Below, one piece after another: positions 1 to 9,412 of a DNA stretch of 64,000 nucleotides. The notes under the pieces were generated by a model. That model worked only from the letters and a program-made list of their open reading frames with translations. It searched no databases and was not told the DNA's origin. Made by a program: the position numbers and the translations under genes. How positions within the stretch are numbered: the first letter of the stretch is position 1; each line of letters opens with the position of its first letter. Source of the DNA: Dyadobacter sp. CY345 (GTDB lineage: Bacteria > Bacteroidota > Bacteroidia > Cytophagales > Spirosomataceae); NCBI RefSeq assembly GCF_021502725.1, contig NZ_JAKFFS010000004.1, forward strand, positions 248,001 to 312,000. Reading direction: 5' to 3'.

Positions 1-1038
1 AGCTCAGCGGATGAAAAAAATGAAATTACCTGGAATAAATATGCAAACGCAACAGATTTTGAAAGTTACACGCTCTGGAGGGATGGGATTGAGCTTAAAA
101 CAATTGATGATATAAATACCACTTCATTTTCTGACGAAGATGTGCAGTGCGGAGATAGTTATGAATACTATATCGTAGCTAAAACCAAAACAATTACTTC
201 AACCTCTGCGCCATTTACAATAAAAACCACCTTATCCTCACCGAAACCTATTGATCAGGCTTTTGTCAATGTTGTAAGCGATGGATTGATTGAAGTTACC
301 GCTATTATTCCGGGGCCCGGTACTAAGACAAATTATGATTTAGTAATCGAAAGATCGGAAAATGGCGGGATTTTCAAAAAAGTAAATACACTTTATGGAG
401 AAGCAACCTATCAGGATTTTGATGTAAAGGTTAACGATTTCGGCTATTGTTATCGTTTGATATACCAGAATGCCTGTGGACAACGGGCTCCTGCATCAGA
501 ACCGATTTGTTCAATTTTGTTAAAAAATGAGTCTCCACTTTTAACATGGACAACAGAAAAACCATTTTTAGATGAAATTGATTCTTACACACTCACGAGG
601 ACCGGGGCTGCCGGATCTAATGATTCCAGAAATGTAAAATTGGTAAGCACTTTTTATCCGGACCTGACCAAACTTAGCGATCTGTCTTTTACTTTTCAAA
701 TTCGGGCAGATTCGAAAAATGGAAACTATCAGAGCCTTTCCAATATTATTACATATAAAAGGGATACCGATATCTACGCTCCTGATGCTTTTTCGCCAAA
801 TGATGATGGCTATAATGATACTTTCGAGGTGAAAGCAGCCATGTTCAAAACGTTTAAATTGTCAGTAATTAATCGCTGGGGAGAAGTTGTTTTTCACTCA
901 AATGACATTGCCAAAGGATGGAATGGAAAGATCAAAGGAAATCCAGCCCCAGTTGGTTCCTATATCTGGCGTATCGAAATTGTTAATAATTTAGATCAAA
1001 CCGTGAAAAAAAACGGTACTTTTGTGCTCTTGAAATAG
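1..1038 (+). CDS. Large secreted protein, 3' part, with T9SS type B (gliding motility-associated) C-terminal domain
   Basis: The frame is open from base 1, so this is the 3' end of a longer gene that starts outside the window; the GTG at 142 is internal. The visible part has fibronectin-III-like segments (alternating strands, motifs such as SYEYYIVAKT and GYCYRLIYQN) and ends with a domain of about 85 residues beginning YAPDAFSPNDDGYNDTF and continuing through NRWGEVVFHS and GSYIWRIEI. That is the CHU_C / gliding motility-associated C-terminal domain, a type B sorting signal for the type IX secretion system. The protein is therefore expected to be exported through the outer membrane and left on or released from the cell surface. 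Its specific function cannot be read from this fragment. Confidence 0.9.
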   Translation, partial: SSADEKNEITWNKYANATDFESYTLWRDGIELKTIDDINTTSFSDEDVQCGDSYEYYIVAKTKTITSTSAPFTIKTTLSSPKPIDQAFVNVVSDGLIEVTAIIPGPGTKTNYDLVIERSENGGIFKKVNTLYGEATYQDFDVKVNDFGYCYRLIYQNACGQRAPASEPICSILLKNESPLLTWTTEKPFLDEIDSYTLTRTGAAGSNDSRNVKLVSTFYPDLTKLSDLSFTFQIRADSKNGNYQSLSNIITYKRDTDIYAPDAFSPNDDGYNDTFEVKAAMFKTFKLSVINRWGEVVFHSNDIAKGWNGKIKGNPAPVGSYIWRIEIVNNLDQTVKKNGTFVLLK

Positions 1039-1074
1039 ACTTAAATTTTTATATCACTTCATAATTTTTAGATT

Positions 1075-1422
1075 ATGTTTGGAAATATGGCTGACATGAT
1101 GGGTCTCATGGGTAAAATGAAAGACCTTCAGTCGCGCATGAAAGAGGCGCAGGATGAACTAGCTACCATTGTTGAGTCAGCAGAGTCTGGCGGAGGAATG
1201 GTGCGTGCGACTGTAAACGGAGAAAAAACACTGATCGGTTTAGAGATCGATAAAGACCTTGTAAATCCTGATGATAAGGAAATGTTGCAGGATTTGATCG
1301 TTGCGGCAGTTAACAAAGCATTCGAAAATATTGAACCGAAAATAAAAGCTCATTTGCAAAAAGCGACCGACGGAGTTCTTCCCAATATTCCCGGTTTGGA
1401 CTTAGGGGGATTCATGAAATAA
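1075..1422 (+). CDS. YbaB/EbfC family nucleoid-associated protein
   Basis: A 115-residue protein of normal length for the YbaB/EbfC family, a small dimeric DNA-binding protein that coats the nucleoid. The N-terminus is Met-rich and helical (MFGNMADMMGLMGKMKDLQ), followed by a family-typical strand region with GGGMVRATVNGEKTLIGLEI and the DLIVAAVNKAFENI helix. The gene starts 37 bases after the secreted-protein gene and ends 17 bases before a glycosyltransferase, so co-transcription is possible. In many bacteria this gene sits beside dnaX-recR, which are not seen here. The family assignment is firm; the physiological role is inferred from the family. Confidence 0.92.
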   Translation: MFGNMADMMGLMGKMKDLQSRMKEAQDELATIVESAESGGGMVRATVNGEKTLIGLEIDKDLVNPDDKEMLQDLIVAAVNKAFENIEPKIKAHLQKATDGVLPNIPGLDLGGFMK

Positions 1423-1438
1423 TTCCCTCTTTTTACGA

Positions 1439-2479
1439 ATGACTCCAACTGTTGCAATTGTCATCCTGAATTATAACGGCAGGCATTATCTGGAAAAATT
1501 TCTGCCAACAGTGCTTCAATACTCTGAGGGCTATGAAATTTGGGTAGCTGATAATGGTTCAACAGATCAATCTTTGGAGTGGCTGCAAAGCCAGCATCCA
1601 TCCGTTAAAACACTTTATATTTCAGAAAATAAAGGATACGCAGGTGGGTATAACAAAGCGTTGAGTCAAATTAACGCCGACTATTATGTTTTGCTGAATT
1701 CCGATATCGAGGTCACTCCGAACTGGATTGCACCAGTGATTTCCTTCATGGAGTCGGATGATAACATTGCGGCTTGCCAGCCAAAAATAAGGGCGTACGA
1801 TTTGCCAACCCATTTTGAGTATGCGGGAGCGGCAGGTGGATATATGGATTACCTTGGATATCCATTTTGTCGTGGCCGTATTTTTGATACCAGGGAAGAA
1901 GATCTTGGTCAGTATGACGACGTAAAAGATGTTTTTTGGGCAACAGGCGCTTGCTTGTTTGTGAGATCAAAGGCCTATCACGAGGCTGATGGATTTGACG
2001 AACGATTTTTTGCTCATATGGAAGAAATCGATCTTTGCTGGCGGCTGTTAAATTTGGGTTATCGCATTACTTTCTGCTCAGATTCAACTGTTTACCATGT
2101 AGGCGGCGGCACGCTTCACAAATCTAATCCCCGTAAAACTTTTCTTAATTACCGGAATAATCTAATCATGCTCTTCAAAAATCTTCCAAAAGGAAGACGC
2201 AAGAAAACATTATTTTTCAGATTAATACTGGATGGAATTTCAAGTGCACGTTTCATCGCAGCCGGTGCCTGGCCAGACGTTTTTGCAATCATTCAGGCAC
2301 ATTTCGCTTTTTATGCGCTAATTCCGGTTTTATTAAAAGAACAGCAGGGGCGGACACACTATCGCGCTCCACTATATTACCGAAGTATTGTCTGGGAATA
2401 TTTCGTATTGGGAAAACATCGCTTTTCTCAGCTTACCGGAATAACATTTTCCGCTGAAACTACAACTCCCAAAATGTAG
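1439..2479 (+). CDS. Glycosyltransferase family 2 (rhamnosyltransferase-like)
   Basis: A 346-residue GT-A fold glycosyltransferase. The N-terminus VAIVILNYNGRHYLEKFLP is the nucleotide-binding start of family 2. LLNSDIEV (around residue 85) is the acidic metal/NDP-sugar motif, and ERFFAHMEEIDLCWRL (around 195) is the acceptor/catalytic region, as in WbbL-type rhamnosyltransferases. The C-terminal third holds a hydrophobic stretch (about residues 270-305) that probably attaches it to the inner face of the cytoplasmic membrane. It would transfer a sugar to a surface glycan; donor and acceptor are unknown. Its last 20 bases overlap the convergent PspC-like gene. Confidence 0.88.
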   Translation: MTPTVAIVILNYNGRHYLEKFLPTVLQYSEGYEIWVADNGSTDQSLEWLQSQHPSVKTLYISENKGYAGGYNKALSQINADYYVLLNSDIEVTPNWIAPVISFMESDDNIAACQPKIRAYDLPTHFEYAGAAGGYMDYLGYPFCRGRIFDTREEDLGQYDDVKDVFWATGACLFVRSKAYHEADGFDERFFAHMEEIDLCWRLLNLGYRITFCSDSTVYHVGGGTLHKSNPRKTFLNYRNNLIMLFKNLPKGRRKKTLFFRLILDGISSARFIAAGAWPDVFAIIQAHFAFYALIPVLLKEQQGRTHYRAPLYYRSIVWEYFVLGKHRFSQLTGITFSAETTTPKM

Positions 2480-2681
2480 GACTATTATGTCTGCGCCAGT
2501 TCTGACGCATTTCCATCCAAAATGCAAGTACGAGATAAAGGACAATCGGAGAACCGAAAGTCATGAAAGTCGCATAGATGAAGTAACGACGGATGCTGCT
2601 TGCGGGGAAGTTGAGCTTTTCACCCATTCTTGCACAAACACCAAATATCTGATTCTCTACAAAGTAACGAAAGCGATTCAT
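2460..2681 (-). CDS. Small PspC-domain membrane protein
   Basis: I start it at the ATG at 2681 (73 residues), because the residues before MNRFRYFVENQIFGVCARMG in the longer frame look unlike the family. ENQIFGVCARMGEKL followed by the SSIRRYFIYATFMTFGSP hydrophobic segment is the PspC pattern seen in short Bacteroidota proteins. PspC proteins take part in envelope-stress sensing, but this one lacks the leucine-zipper part of proteobacterial PspC. It has one membrane segment (about residues 33-55) and a basic C-terminus. It converges with the upstream glycosyltransferase, with stops overlapping by 20 bases. Confidence 0.75.
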   Translation of the reverse strand: MNRFRYFVENQIFGVCARMGEKLNFPASSIRRYFIYATFMTFGSPIVLYLVLAFWMEMRQNWRRHNSPTFWEL

Positions 2682-3033
2682 ATCTGATTTGGAATTAATG
2701 AGCTCAGAACTAGCAATTCTCAGTGCAATATACAAAAGAGTATTTGAATTTTTAGCGATCTGTTTTTAAACGAATTTATACCGTTAACTTGGAAATTTTC
2801 AAATTCTTGGTGCAAATAAATTGTTTTCCCAACAATTTTTGTTTCTTTGTGATTGAAGAAATTGTTAGCGCTACATTATTATTGATATGCCTCAATAAAA
2901 ATTGCCAAAATTTATTCTGTTAATTGGTTGAGCCTCCCTCAATTCTTTGGCGGAAGATAATCAAGGTTTTGTAATGAAACGCTCGCAACTCTTTATGTAT
3001 TTTCAACTTATTTCATTTTTTTATTCCACTATT
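2682..3033. other. Divergent intergenic region between pspC-like gene and cold-shock gene
   Basis: About 350 AT-rich bases without a credible gene. It must hold the promoters for the minus-strand PspC-like gene and the plus-strand cold-shock gene. A long untranslated leader before the cold-shock gene is plausible, since such leaders are known in cspA-type genes. A small inverted repeat, TTGAG-cctcc-CTCAA at 2928-2942, lies about 90 bases before the cold-shock start and has no T-run, so it is not a terminator. The in-frame codons from 2947 onward are more likely leader than protein. Confidence 0.5.
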
Positions 3034-3228
3034 ATGCCAACAGGTACTGTAAAATTTTTCAATGAAGCTAAGGGATACGGCTTCATCGTTGAAGACGACA
3101 CAAACAGAGACATCTTTGTTCACGTGACAGGATTGGGAGGACTTACTATCCGTGAAAACGACCAGGTTGAATACGAGGTTGTTGAGGGGAAAAAGGGACT
3201 AAACGCTGTTCAAGTAAAAAAAATATAG
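3034..3228 (+). CDS. Cold-shock domain protein (Csp family)
   Basis: The product is 64 residues from the ATG at 3034, the standard length for a single cold-shock domain. The open frame extends 29 codons further upstream to 2947, but those residues are not part of the family, so I reject that start. MPTGTVKFFNEAKGYGFIVE contains the RNP1 motif KGYGFI, and RDIFVHV is the RNP2 motif; together they form the single-stranded nucleic acid-binding face of the OB-fold barrel. It is expected to act as an RNA chaperone in the cytoplasm. A hairpin terminator follows the stop. Confidence 0.93.
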   Translation: MPTGTVKFFNEAKGYGFIVEDDTNRDIFVHVTGLGGLTIRENDQVEYEVVEGKKGLNAVQVKKI

Positions 3229-3251
3229 GTTTTTTCTACTTGTCAGAACAA

Positions 3252-3284
3252 AAAAATACCGCAGTTTAAGGTTGCGGTATTTTT
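3252..3284. terminator. Bidirectional hairpin terminator between csp and lysS
   Basis: A 12-bp perfect inverted repeat, aaaaataccgca / tgcggtattttt, with a 9-base loop. It ends in T-rich sequence on the plus strand and is preceded by an A-run, so it can terminate the csp transcript on plus and the lysS transcript on minus. The lysS stop lies 20 bases downstream. Confidence 0.85.
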
Positions 3285-3303
3285 GTTTATAAGAGGTTAT
3301 TAT

Positions 3304-5019
3304 TTATTCTACCCAGGTTTTGACATCGTCTAACAAAGGCATCTTTTCGTCGATTTTTAATTTCTTTCGCATACCGCCCAGATCATTAAATATTTTGTTT
3401 GGGTTCGCTGCCTTCAATTGTTCAATCGTAAGAATATTCATTTTTTGCAGTGCTGGAATCCATACGGCAGGTACGTTAGCGGCCACATAATCAGCTTCTT
3501 TCGCCAATTCCTGTTTTTTCTCAGGTCGCATGTGCGGGAAGAAAAGAACCTCCTGAATACTTGCATTATTGGTCAGCATCATCGTCAGACGATCAATACC
3601 AATTCCGATTCCGGAAGTTGGAGGCATACCGTATTCCAGAGCGCGAAGAAAATCTTCATCCATTTCCATGGCTTCGTCATCTCCACGTTCTTTCAATTTT
3701 AGCTGATCTTCAAAACGTTCCCGTTGTTCGATTGGATCATTTAATTCCGAGTAGGCATTGGCTATTTCTTTTCCATTGACAAATAACTCAAAGCGCTCAA
3801 CCATACCAGGTTTTTCACGATGCTTTTTTGTCAAAGGAGACATTTCTACCGGATGGTCCGTAATAAAAGTTGGCTGAATGATAAATTCTTCTACTTTTTC
3901 TCCAAAAATTTCGTCGATCAATTTTCCTTTACCCATGCTCTCGTTCACCTCCATGCCCCAGGCACGGCACTGCTCCCGAATCGCGGCTTCATCCAATTCA
4001 TACACATTTAAACCTGTATACTGATGGATCGCATCCGTGATGCTGAGTCTCGGGTAAGGACCTGCAAAGTCAAGTTCTACTTCGCCAAATTTGGCTTTTG
4101 TTGTTCCGTTCACTGCGAGCGCAACATTTTCAAGAACCTCCTCCGTCATTTTCATCATCCACAAATAATCTTTGTAGGCAACGTATAATTCCACCGTAGT
4201 AAATTCCGGATTATGCGTGCGGTCCATCCCTTCATTGCGGAATAATTTTCCGAACTCATAAACGCCATCGAAACCGCCAACGATCAGACGTTTCAGGTGA
4301 AGTTCGGTGGCAATACGAAGGAATAAATCGGTGTCAAGTGCATTGTGATGCGTTTCAAAAGGACGCGCAGCAGCACCGCCATGAATGGTTTGCAAAACCG
4401 GCGTTTCTACTTCCAACCAGCCTTTTGAATCAAAATACGAACGCATTGTCGTTATGATCCGAGCACGTTTCTGAAAAATCTGACGTACTTCCGGATTTAC
4501 GATCAAGTCTACATAACGCTGACGATAACGTAATTCAGGATCAGTAAATCCGTCATAAATATTTCCTTCTTCATCACGTTTCACTACGGGAAGCGGACGA
4601 AGTGATTTGTTTAAAATCTTAAATTCCTGAACATGAACAGAAATTTCTCCTGTTTGTGTAGTAAAAACAAACCCGGAAACGCCGATAATGTCCCCAATAT
4701 CGAGCAATTTCTTAAATACCGTGTTATACAACGTTTTATCTTCTCCCGGACAGAGATCGTCTCGGCGAAAATATAACTGTATCCGGTCCGTGCTATCCTG
4801 TAATTCAGCAAAAGCAGCGCTTCCCATGATACGGAAACCCATTAAACGCCCTGCAATTGTTACCTGTTTATAATCTATCTTATTGTTTTCGTAATTCTTA
4901 ATGATGTCAGCAGCAGTAACATTTACTTCAAATTCTTCGGCTGGATAGGGTTCAATCCCCATCTTGATTAATTCTTCGCGTTTTTGGCGGCGCAATATTT
5001 CCTGTTCGCTCAGTAGCAT
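3304..5019 (-). CDS. lysS: Lysyl-tRNA synthetase, class II
   Basis: Charges tRNA-Lys with lysine. The product is 571 residues from the ATG at 5019, where [17 protein letters not shown] matches the family N-terminus; the frame's upstream ATG at 5082 adds 21 unlikely residues. In order: an N-terminal helix, the OB-fold anticodon-binding domain (about 45-170), then the class II catalytic core with motif 2 around [14 protein letters not shown] and motif 3 [13 protein letters not shown]. About 70 residues follow the usual C-terminal end (after [10 protein letters not shown]); they contain [20 protein letters not shown] and resemble a helix-hairpin-helix-like appendage. The gene is convergent with csp across a shared terminator. 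Confidence 0.95.
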   Translation of the reverse strand: MLLSEQEILRRQKREELIKMGIEPYPAEEFEVNVTAADIIKNYENNKIDYKQVTIAGRLMGFRIMGSAAFAELQDSTDRIQLYFRRDDLCPGEDKTLYNTVFKKLLDIGDIIGVSGFVFTTQTGEISVHVQEFKILNKSLRPLPVVKRDEEGNIYDGFTDPELRYRQRYVDLIVNPEVRQIFQKRARIITTMRSYFDSKGWLEVETPVLQTIHGGAAARPFETHHNALDTDLFLRIATELHLKRLIVGGFDGVYEFGKLFRNEGMDRTHNPEFTTVELYVAYKDYLWMMKMTEEVLENVALAVNGTTKAKFGEVELDFAGPYPRLSITDAIHQYTGLNVYELDEAAIREQCRAWGMEVNESMGKGKLIDEIFGEKVEEFIIQPTFITDHPVEMSPLTKKHREKPGMVERFELFVNGKEIANAYSELNDPIEQRERFEDQLKLKERGDDEAMEMDEDFLRALEYGMPPTSGIGIGIDRLTMMLTNNASIQEVLFFPHMRPEKKQELAKEADYVAANVPAVWIPALQKMNILTIEQLKAANPNKIFNDLGGMRKKLKIDEKMPLLDDVKTWVE

Positions 5020-5285
5020 CTGTATGGCAATATTTGTGAAAATGAACTCTTTGAGTTGCAAAAGAGTGCGCGAAATTAGCATTTTTTGCTATTAATACCG
5101 AAGTAATGTAAAGGAAGATGGCGCTGATGATGAAAAAGGGAATTTTTACTGGCATATTAATTGTATTGTAGCTAACGCCGCCATATACTTGAAGTCACTT
5201 AGTATCCGTTATATTTATTTTGGTTACTGATTAAAGGCGGCTTTTAACAATTTTTACCTTTATAGTAACCCGTCCAAACCTCTTC

Positions 5286-7766
5286 ATGTTTCAAAAAATC
5301 TTAAAAGGTATTGCGATTTTTGCACTTTTCGTCGGCTTGCTTGTCGGTGGAATTGAGTTTTGGTTTTACAAAAATCAGGAGGAGATTTTCACCAAGGTTA
5401 AAGCAGCAGTCAATGAAGAAATTAGCGGAAGCCTGGATATTGAACGTTTTCGGTTCACCCCTTTCCAGGATGGTTTTGGCTTTAAGTTTACTTTATACAA
5501 CGTTGTACTTCGGGACAGTCTCTACACACAGCATAAAACCGATGTATTAAATGTAAAACTTATACACGTTGCACTCGATTTCAGCAGCTTTTACAAAGGC
5601 GCAATCAGGCTTCAGAATTTGGTTTTGCAGGATGGAAGTGCAACCCTCTTCGTCCGAAAAGATGGTTATACAAATTTGTCAGTTTTTGGTCCTAAAAAGC
5701 CGAAAAGCGATAAAAAAGACTCCAAACCAGACAGGTTGATCAGCAAACTCGGGCGTATCCATATGACCAATTTCAGATTTAGGTTTGCAGATTCAACAAG
5801 TGGAAAGAAATTTGGTGCAATTTTTAGGGATGTTACGAATCGGGTTAATTATGCAGACTCGGCCTGGATTGCAAATATCAGTGGACCGATTTATTTTGAG
5901 GGATTAGTCTTTAAGCCAGAGAAAGGAGGGTTTTTGGTCAAACAAGAAACTTATGCGAATTTTTCCATATCCTATAACCAGAAAGACAGATCCCTTTATA
6001 TCAGACCTTCATCGCAGTTACGTGTGGCGTCGCAGGATCTTATCGATATCAAGGGAAATTTTGATCTGTCTGAAAAACCTGCACATTTTAATCTTGGATT
6101 TGCAGCACAAAAAATTCAGGTAGGCACGGCGATAAAGCTGCTCCCAAGACAGATTGAAAAAGTATTGGATTCTATCGGAATTCAGACCAGGGTGACTACC
6201 CGGGTGGTTGTTGAAGGTATATTTTCTCATGAACCTCCTTCGGTTCAAGTTGACTTTGAAACCGATACTTTCCAATATCAATTGCCAATTGGTTTATTGA
6301 AAAATATGAAAGCCCGGGGAAGTTATTCTAACCAATTTGATAAAACAAAACCTCCCGGTTTACTTAATACACAGGTTAATGTGCCGCGTGTGAGTGGTTC
6401 TTTTGAGACTTTACCGTTTAGCTTTGATTTAAAAATTGACAATATAACTGATCCTATTGCATTGATCAGAGGAAAGGTGAAAGCTGATTCGGCATCGATC
6501 AATGGTCTTCTTGATCCCAAAAGATATATTGTCCGGGGAGGAGAGGCGTACATCCAAATTCATTACCAGGGAAGTTTGCGTAATTTTTATAATCCAAAAA
6601 CAGATCAGTTTAACGGCAAGCTGACTGGGCGGGCATATACCAAAAATCTTTCACTTGATTATGTCCCCAGGGAAGTGCATCTGACAAAAGTTAATGGAGA
6701 TATTTATTTTGACGAAAAGGATTTTATGCTTCCGAAGCTGGATGTAAATGATGGTCACAACACCATGTATGTAAAAGGTGGTATCACCAATTTAATTCCC
6801 TACTTATTTGGTTCGCCCAGAATTTTGAAAGCTTCCCTGGATGTTAATATTCCGAACTGGAAAATGAACTGGATGGAAATATTCGTTGGAAAGAGACGGC
6901 AAAGTCAAAAGTTAAACAGAAAGAAATTCAAATTGTCCGATCTTTTGGATAACGTAATTGACCAGATGGAAATTGATGCTAAACTTCAATCGAATCATTT
7001 GGTTTACCACAATTTTTCGGCTGATAATATGAAAGGTTTTCTTACTGTCAAAAATAACACGGTGCGCCTTGAAAATTTCTCTATGAAGGCTTTTGGAGGT
7101 GGTTTCAAGGTTTCAGGTTCTATTTTCAATCCTTATACTTCTGAGCCACCACGCGTTGAAATTGCAGGAAACATAATCAATGCAGATGTTCACTCCGTAT
7201 TTTACTCTTTCAATAACTTTGGGCAAAAGGCAGTAACGCATCAAAATCTGAAAGGCAAATTGAACACCGAATTTAAGTTTGCGACCAACCTTAAAAATGA
7301 TGCGACCATTTTGCCAAAAACTATGAAAGGGGAGGTAAAACTGAATCTTGTCAGGGGCGAGATCATTAATTTTGAGCCATTTTTGAAGATGAAAAAGCTG
7401 ATTTTCAAAAATAGAAATCTTGAACAGGTCAAATTTGCACCTATCAAAAATAATATTGTCCTGAATGGTGAAGAGATCCAGATCAAACAAATGGAGATTG
7501 AGTCGAATGTAATGACTCTTTTTGTCGAAGGAATTTACAGTTTTGGAAATAAAACCAATCTGAATATTGCAATACCACTCAGTAATTTAAGCAGACGGGA
7601 TTCAAGTTACGAGCTCAATCCGAACGACCCGAAGAATAAGAAAGGGGCAAGAGTTTATCTTCGGGCCGTTGATGAAAATGGTGAGGTTAATATAAAGCTG
7701 GCTTTCAGGAAAAAGAAATCCAAAGATAAAAATGATGACAGCGACGAAAATGATGTAGAGAAATAA
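5286..7766 (+). CDS. AsmA-like membrane-anchored protein
   Basis: An 826-residue protein with one N-terminal membrane helix (about residues 7-27, KGIAIFALFVGLLVGGIEF) and a very long region rich in beta strands. The start resembles the AsmA/DUF748 family (VNEEISGSLDIERFRFTPF), and the C-terminal AsmA-like domain includes FSMKAFGGGFKVSGSIFNP and KGEVKLNLVRGEI. Such proteins form periplasmic bridge-like structures implicated in lipid transport or outer-membrane assembly. The C-terminus is strongly charged (KKKSKDKNDDSDENDVEK). It meets the response regulator gene tail to tail with only 5 bases between. Confidence 0.8.
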   Translation: MFQKILKGIAIFALFVGLLVGGIEFWFYKNQEEIFTKVKAAVNEEISGSLDIERFRFTPFQDGFGFKFTLYNVVLRDSLYTQHKTDVLNVKLIHVALDFSSFYKGAIRLQNLVLQDGSATLFVRKDGYTNLSVFGPKKPKSDKKDSKPDRLISKLGRIHMTNFRFRFADSTSGKKFGAIFRDVTNRVNYADSAWIANISGPIYFEGLVFKPEKGGFLVKQETYANFSISYNQKDRSLYIRPSSQLRVASQDLIDIKGNFDLSEKPAHFNLGFAAQKIQVGTAIKLLPRQIEKVLDSIGIQTRVTTRVVVEGIFSHEPPSVQVDFETDTFQYQLPIGLLKNMKARGSYSNQFDKTKPPGLLNTQVNVPRVSGSFETLPFSFDLKIDNITDPIALIRGKVKADSASINGLLDPKRYIVRGGEAYIQIHYQGSLRNFYNPKTDQFNGKLTGRAYTKNLSLDYVPREVHLTKVNGDIYFDEKDFMLPKLDVNDGHNTMYVKGGITNLIPYLFGSPRILKASLDVNIPNWKMNWMEIFVGKRRQSQKLNRKKFKLSDLLDNVIDQMEIDAKLQSNHLVYHNFSADNMKGFLTVKNNTVRLENFSMKAFGGGFKVSGSIFNPYTSEPPRVEIAGNIINADVHSVFYSFNNFGQKAVTHQNLKGKLNTEFKFATNLKNDATILPKTMKGEVKLNLVRGEIINFEPFLKMKKLIFKNRNLEQVKFAPIKNNIVLNGEEIQIKQMEIESNVMTLFVEGIYSFGNKTNLNIAIPLSNLSRRDSSYELNPNDPKNKKGARVYLRAVDENGEVNIKLAFRKKKSKDKNDDSDENDVEK

Positions 7767-7771
7767 TCAGA

Positions 7772-8482
7772 TTATTCGGCTTCGTCTGTAAACATATATC
7801 CAACTCCTTTAAGCGTTTTAATATAGCGGTCGCCTAATTTTTCGCGTAACTTACGAATGTGAACATCGACAGTTCGTTCCAAAACATAGATATCTGCGCC
7901 CCAGATTTTTTGAAGCAATTCGTCGCGGCTGAACACTTTGTTAGGTGTTTGTGCAAGGAAAAATAATAGCTCAAATTCCTTTTTCGGCAAGACGATCGAT
8001 TTGTCGGAACCTTGTATTACGGTGTAGTTTTTCCGGTTTATAACCAAATCCAATACTTCGACCTGATCGCCAGAATCCGCTTTTTGAGCCTCACGGCGGA
8101 ACAAAGCATTGATTCTGCTCATCAAAGCGCGGGGTTTAATAGGCTTGGTGATATAGTCATCGGCGCCTACTTCAAAAGCAGCAACTTCCGAATATTCTTC
8201 TGAACGGGCTGTTAAAAATAAAATGTAAGTATGTTTGATATCCGGGTTCTGACGTAAGATTCTACCGGTTTCAATGCCATCAAGTTGAGGCATCATGATA
8301 TCCAAAAGAATAAGATCGGGAATAAAAGTTTTTGCCGTTTCTATTGCTTTCTTGCCATTAGAGGCGGTTTGAACAGAATATCCTTCTTTAACCAGATTGT
8401 ATTCCAGAAGCTCTACTATATCGGAATCGTCGTCAACTACTAATACTTTCGGTGCTGAGTTTGTTGCTTTTGCACTGCTCAT
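7772..8482 (-). CDS. OmpR/PhoB-type response regulator
   Basis: A 236-residue two-component response regulator. The receiver domain starts KVLVVDDDSDIVELL; the acidic pocket is D17/D18, the phospho-acceptor is D61 in LILLDIMMPQLDG, and the conserved Thr and Lys appear in FLTARSEEYS and YITKPIKPR. The C-terminal winged-helix DNA-binding domain ends ERTVDVHIRKLREKLG and KTLKGVGYMF, the classic Trans_reg_C signature. No histidine kinase lies beside it, so its partner is encoded elsewhere. Its targets cannot be inferred from the window. Confidence 0.93.
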   Translation of the reverse strand: MSSAKATNSAPKVLVVDDDSDIVELLEYNLVKEGYSVQTASNGKKAIETAKTFIPDLILLDIMMPQLDGIETGRILRQNPDIKHTYILFLTARSEEYSEVAAFEVGADDYITKPIKPRALMSRINALFRREAQKADSGDQVEVLDLVINRKNYTVIQGSDKSIVLPKKEFELLFFLAQTPNKVFSRDELLQKIWGADIYVLERTVDVHIRKLREKLGDRYIKTLKGVGYMFTDEAE

Positions 8483-8572
8483 GTGATTATTGCCAGGTTA
8501 AATCCAGTTCGAAATTAGTTGTTGTGATTTTGACATTATCTACTTTATTGCATTGTTAACATAAACATAACA

Positions 8573-9412
8573 TCAGCGGTAAGTAATCCGGAAAATTTGC
8601 TGTTGCTCGTTCGTAACGATCATATCTGTATTACTTACAAAGGTTAACGCTTCTGCCTGCTTCCTCACAAATCTAAAACACCCTTTTGGTTTTCGGAAAT
8701 TTATCAGTCCATTGTCAATTTCGAAAAGAAGAATTTTTCCGTAGGTGAGCAATGCAAACGTTTTTCCATCGGGACTAATGTCTGCGGAGGTCACCTGGGT
8801 CTTGATTTCAATACTGTCGATTGGTGTTATGGAATAATTGCCTTTTTGGGAAGGTAATTTATACAACCGTACAAAATGATTTTTCGGACTGCGATTTTTG
8901 GAAAAAAGATACAGATTGTCATTATGATGAAAAAAGGCTTCACAGTCAAAGTTAAACAGGTCTTTTGAAGGTGGAAATTCTTTTTGATCAGCATAATTGA
9001 ACATGATCTCTTCTGTGTCTGTGCCGGAAGACGGAACCTTGTATATCGTAAGCGAACGTCTTGAGTTGCCATTATTCCCAAAATCACCGATATAAATATT
9101 CCCGGTTTCATCCCGCGTCAGATCTTCCCAGTCGGTATTTTGTGAATTTGGAATAACTTTTGTAGACAACAACTTACCTGTGGAATCGATTTCGTATAAT
9201 TCGGTTTTTCCTCCACTATCATTGTGAGTCCAATATGTGCCTTTTCCTGTCCTGGCAATTCCCGAACTTTCGTTCGCCACAATAGGAAGCTTGCCTATTT
9301 TGCTAATTTTGTAGTGAGATTTTACTTTTTCAAAACCGTTCGTCCGCTTGTCGGGGTTGCAGGTACATAATACCGTTTCAATAGCAAACATTAGAAATAC
9401 TAACTTATTCAT
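8573..9412 (-). CDS. Secreted protein, probable beta-propeller, function unknown
   Basis: I use the ATG at 9412 (279 residues), which begins MNKLVFLMFAIETVLCTC, a signal peptide with cysteines that may form a lipobox, although a weak one. The body has repeating strand patterns with ESSGIARTGKGTYWTHNDSG, TDWEDLTRDETGNIYIGDFG and SADISPDGKTFALLTYG. These resemble phytase-like or SdiA-regulated-like propeller proteins that are common but uncharacterised in Bacteroidota. The start codon overlaps the start codon of the divergent permease gene. Secretion and fold are inferred; no activity can be named. Confidence 0.65.
   Translation of the reverse strand: MNKLVFLMFAIETVLCTCNPDKRTNGFEKVKSHYKISKIGKLPIVANESSGIARTGKGTYWTHNDSGGKTELYEIDSTGKLLSTKVIPNSQNTDWEDLTRDETGNIYIGDFGNNGNSRRSLTIYKVPSSGTDTEEIMFNYADQKEFPPSKDLFNFDCEAFFHHNDNLYLFSKNRSPKNHFVRLYKLPSQKGNYSITPIDSIEIKTQVTSADISPDGKTFALLTYGKILLFEIDNGLINFRKPKGCFRFVRKQAEALTFVSNTDMIVTNEQQQIFRITYR

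Noticed and set aside
2947..3033. N-terminal extension of the cold-shock protein
   Set aside because: The 29 extra residues are hydrophobic and unlike any Csp; the canonical MPTGTVKFF start is at 3034.
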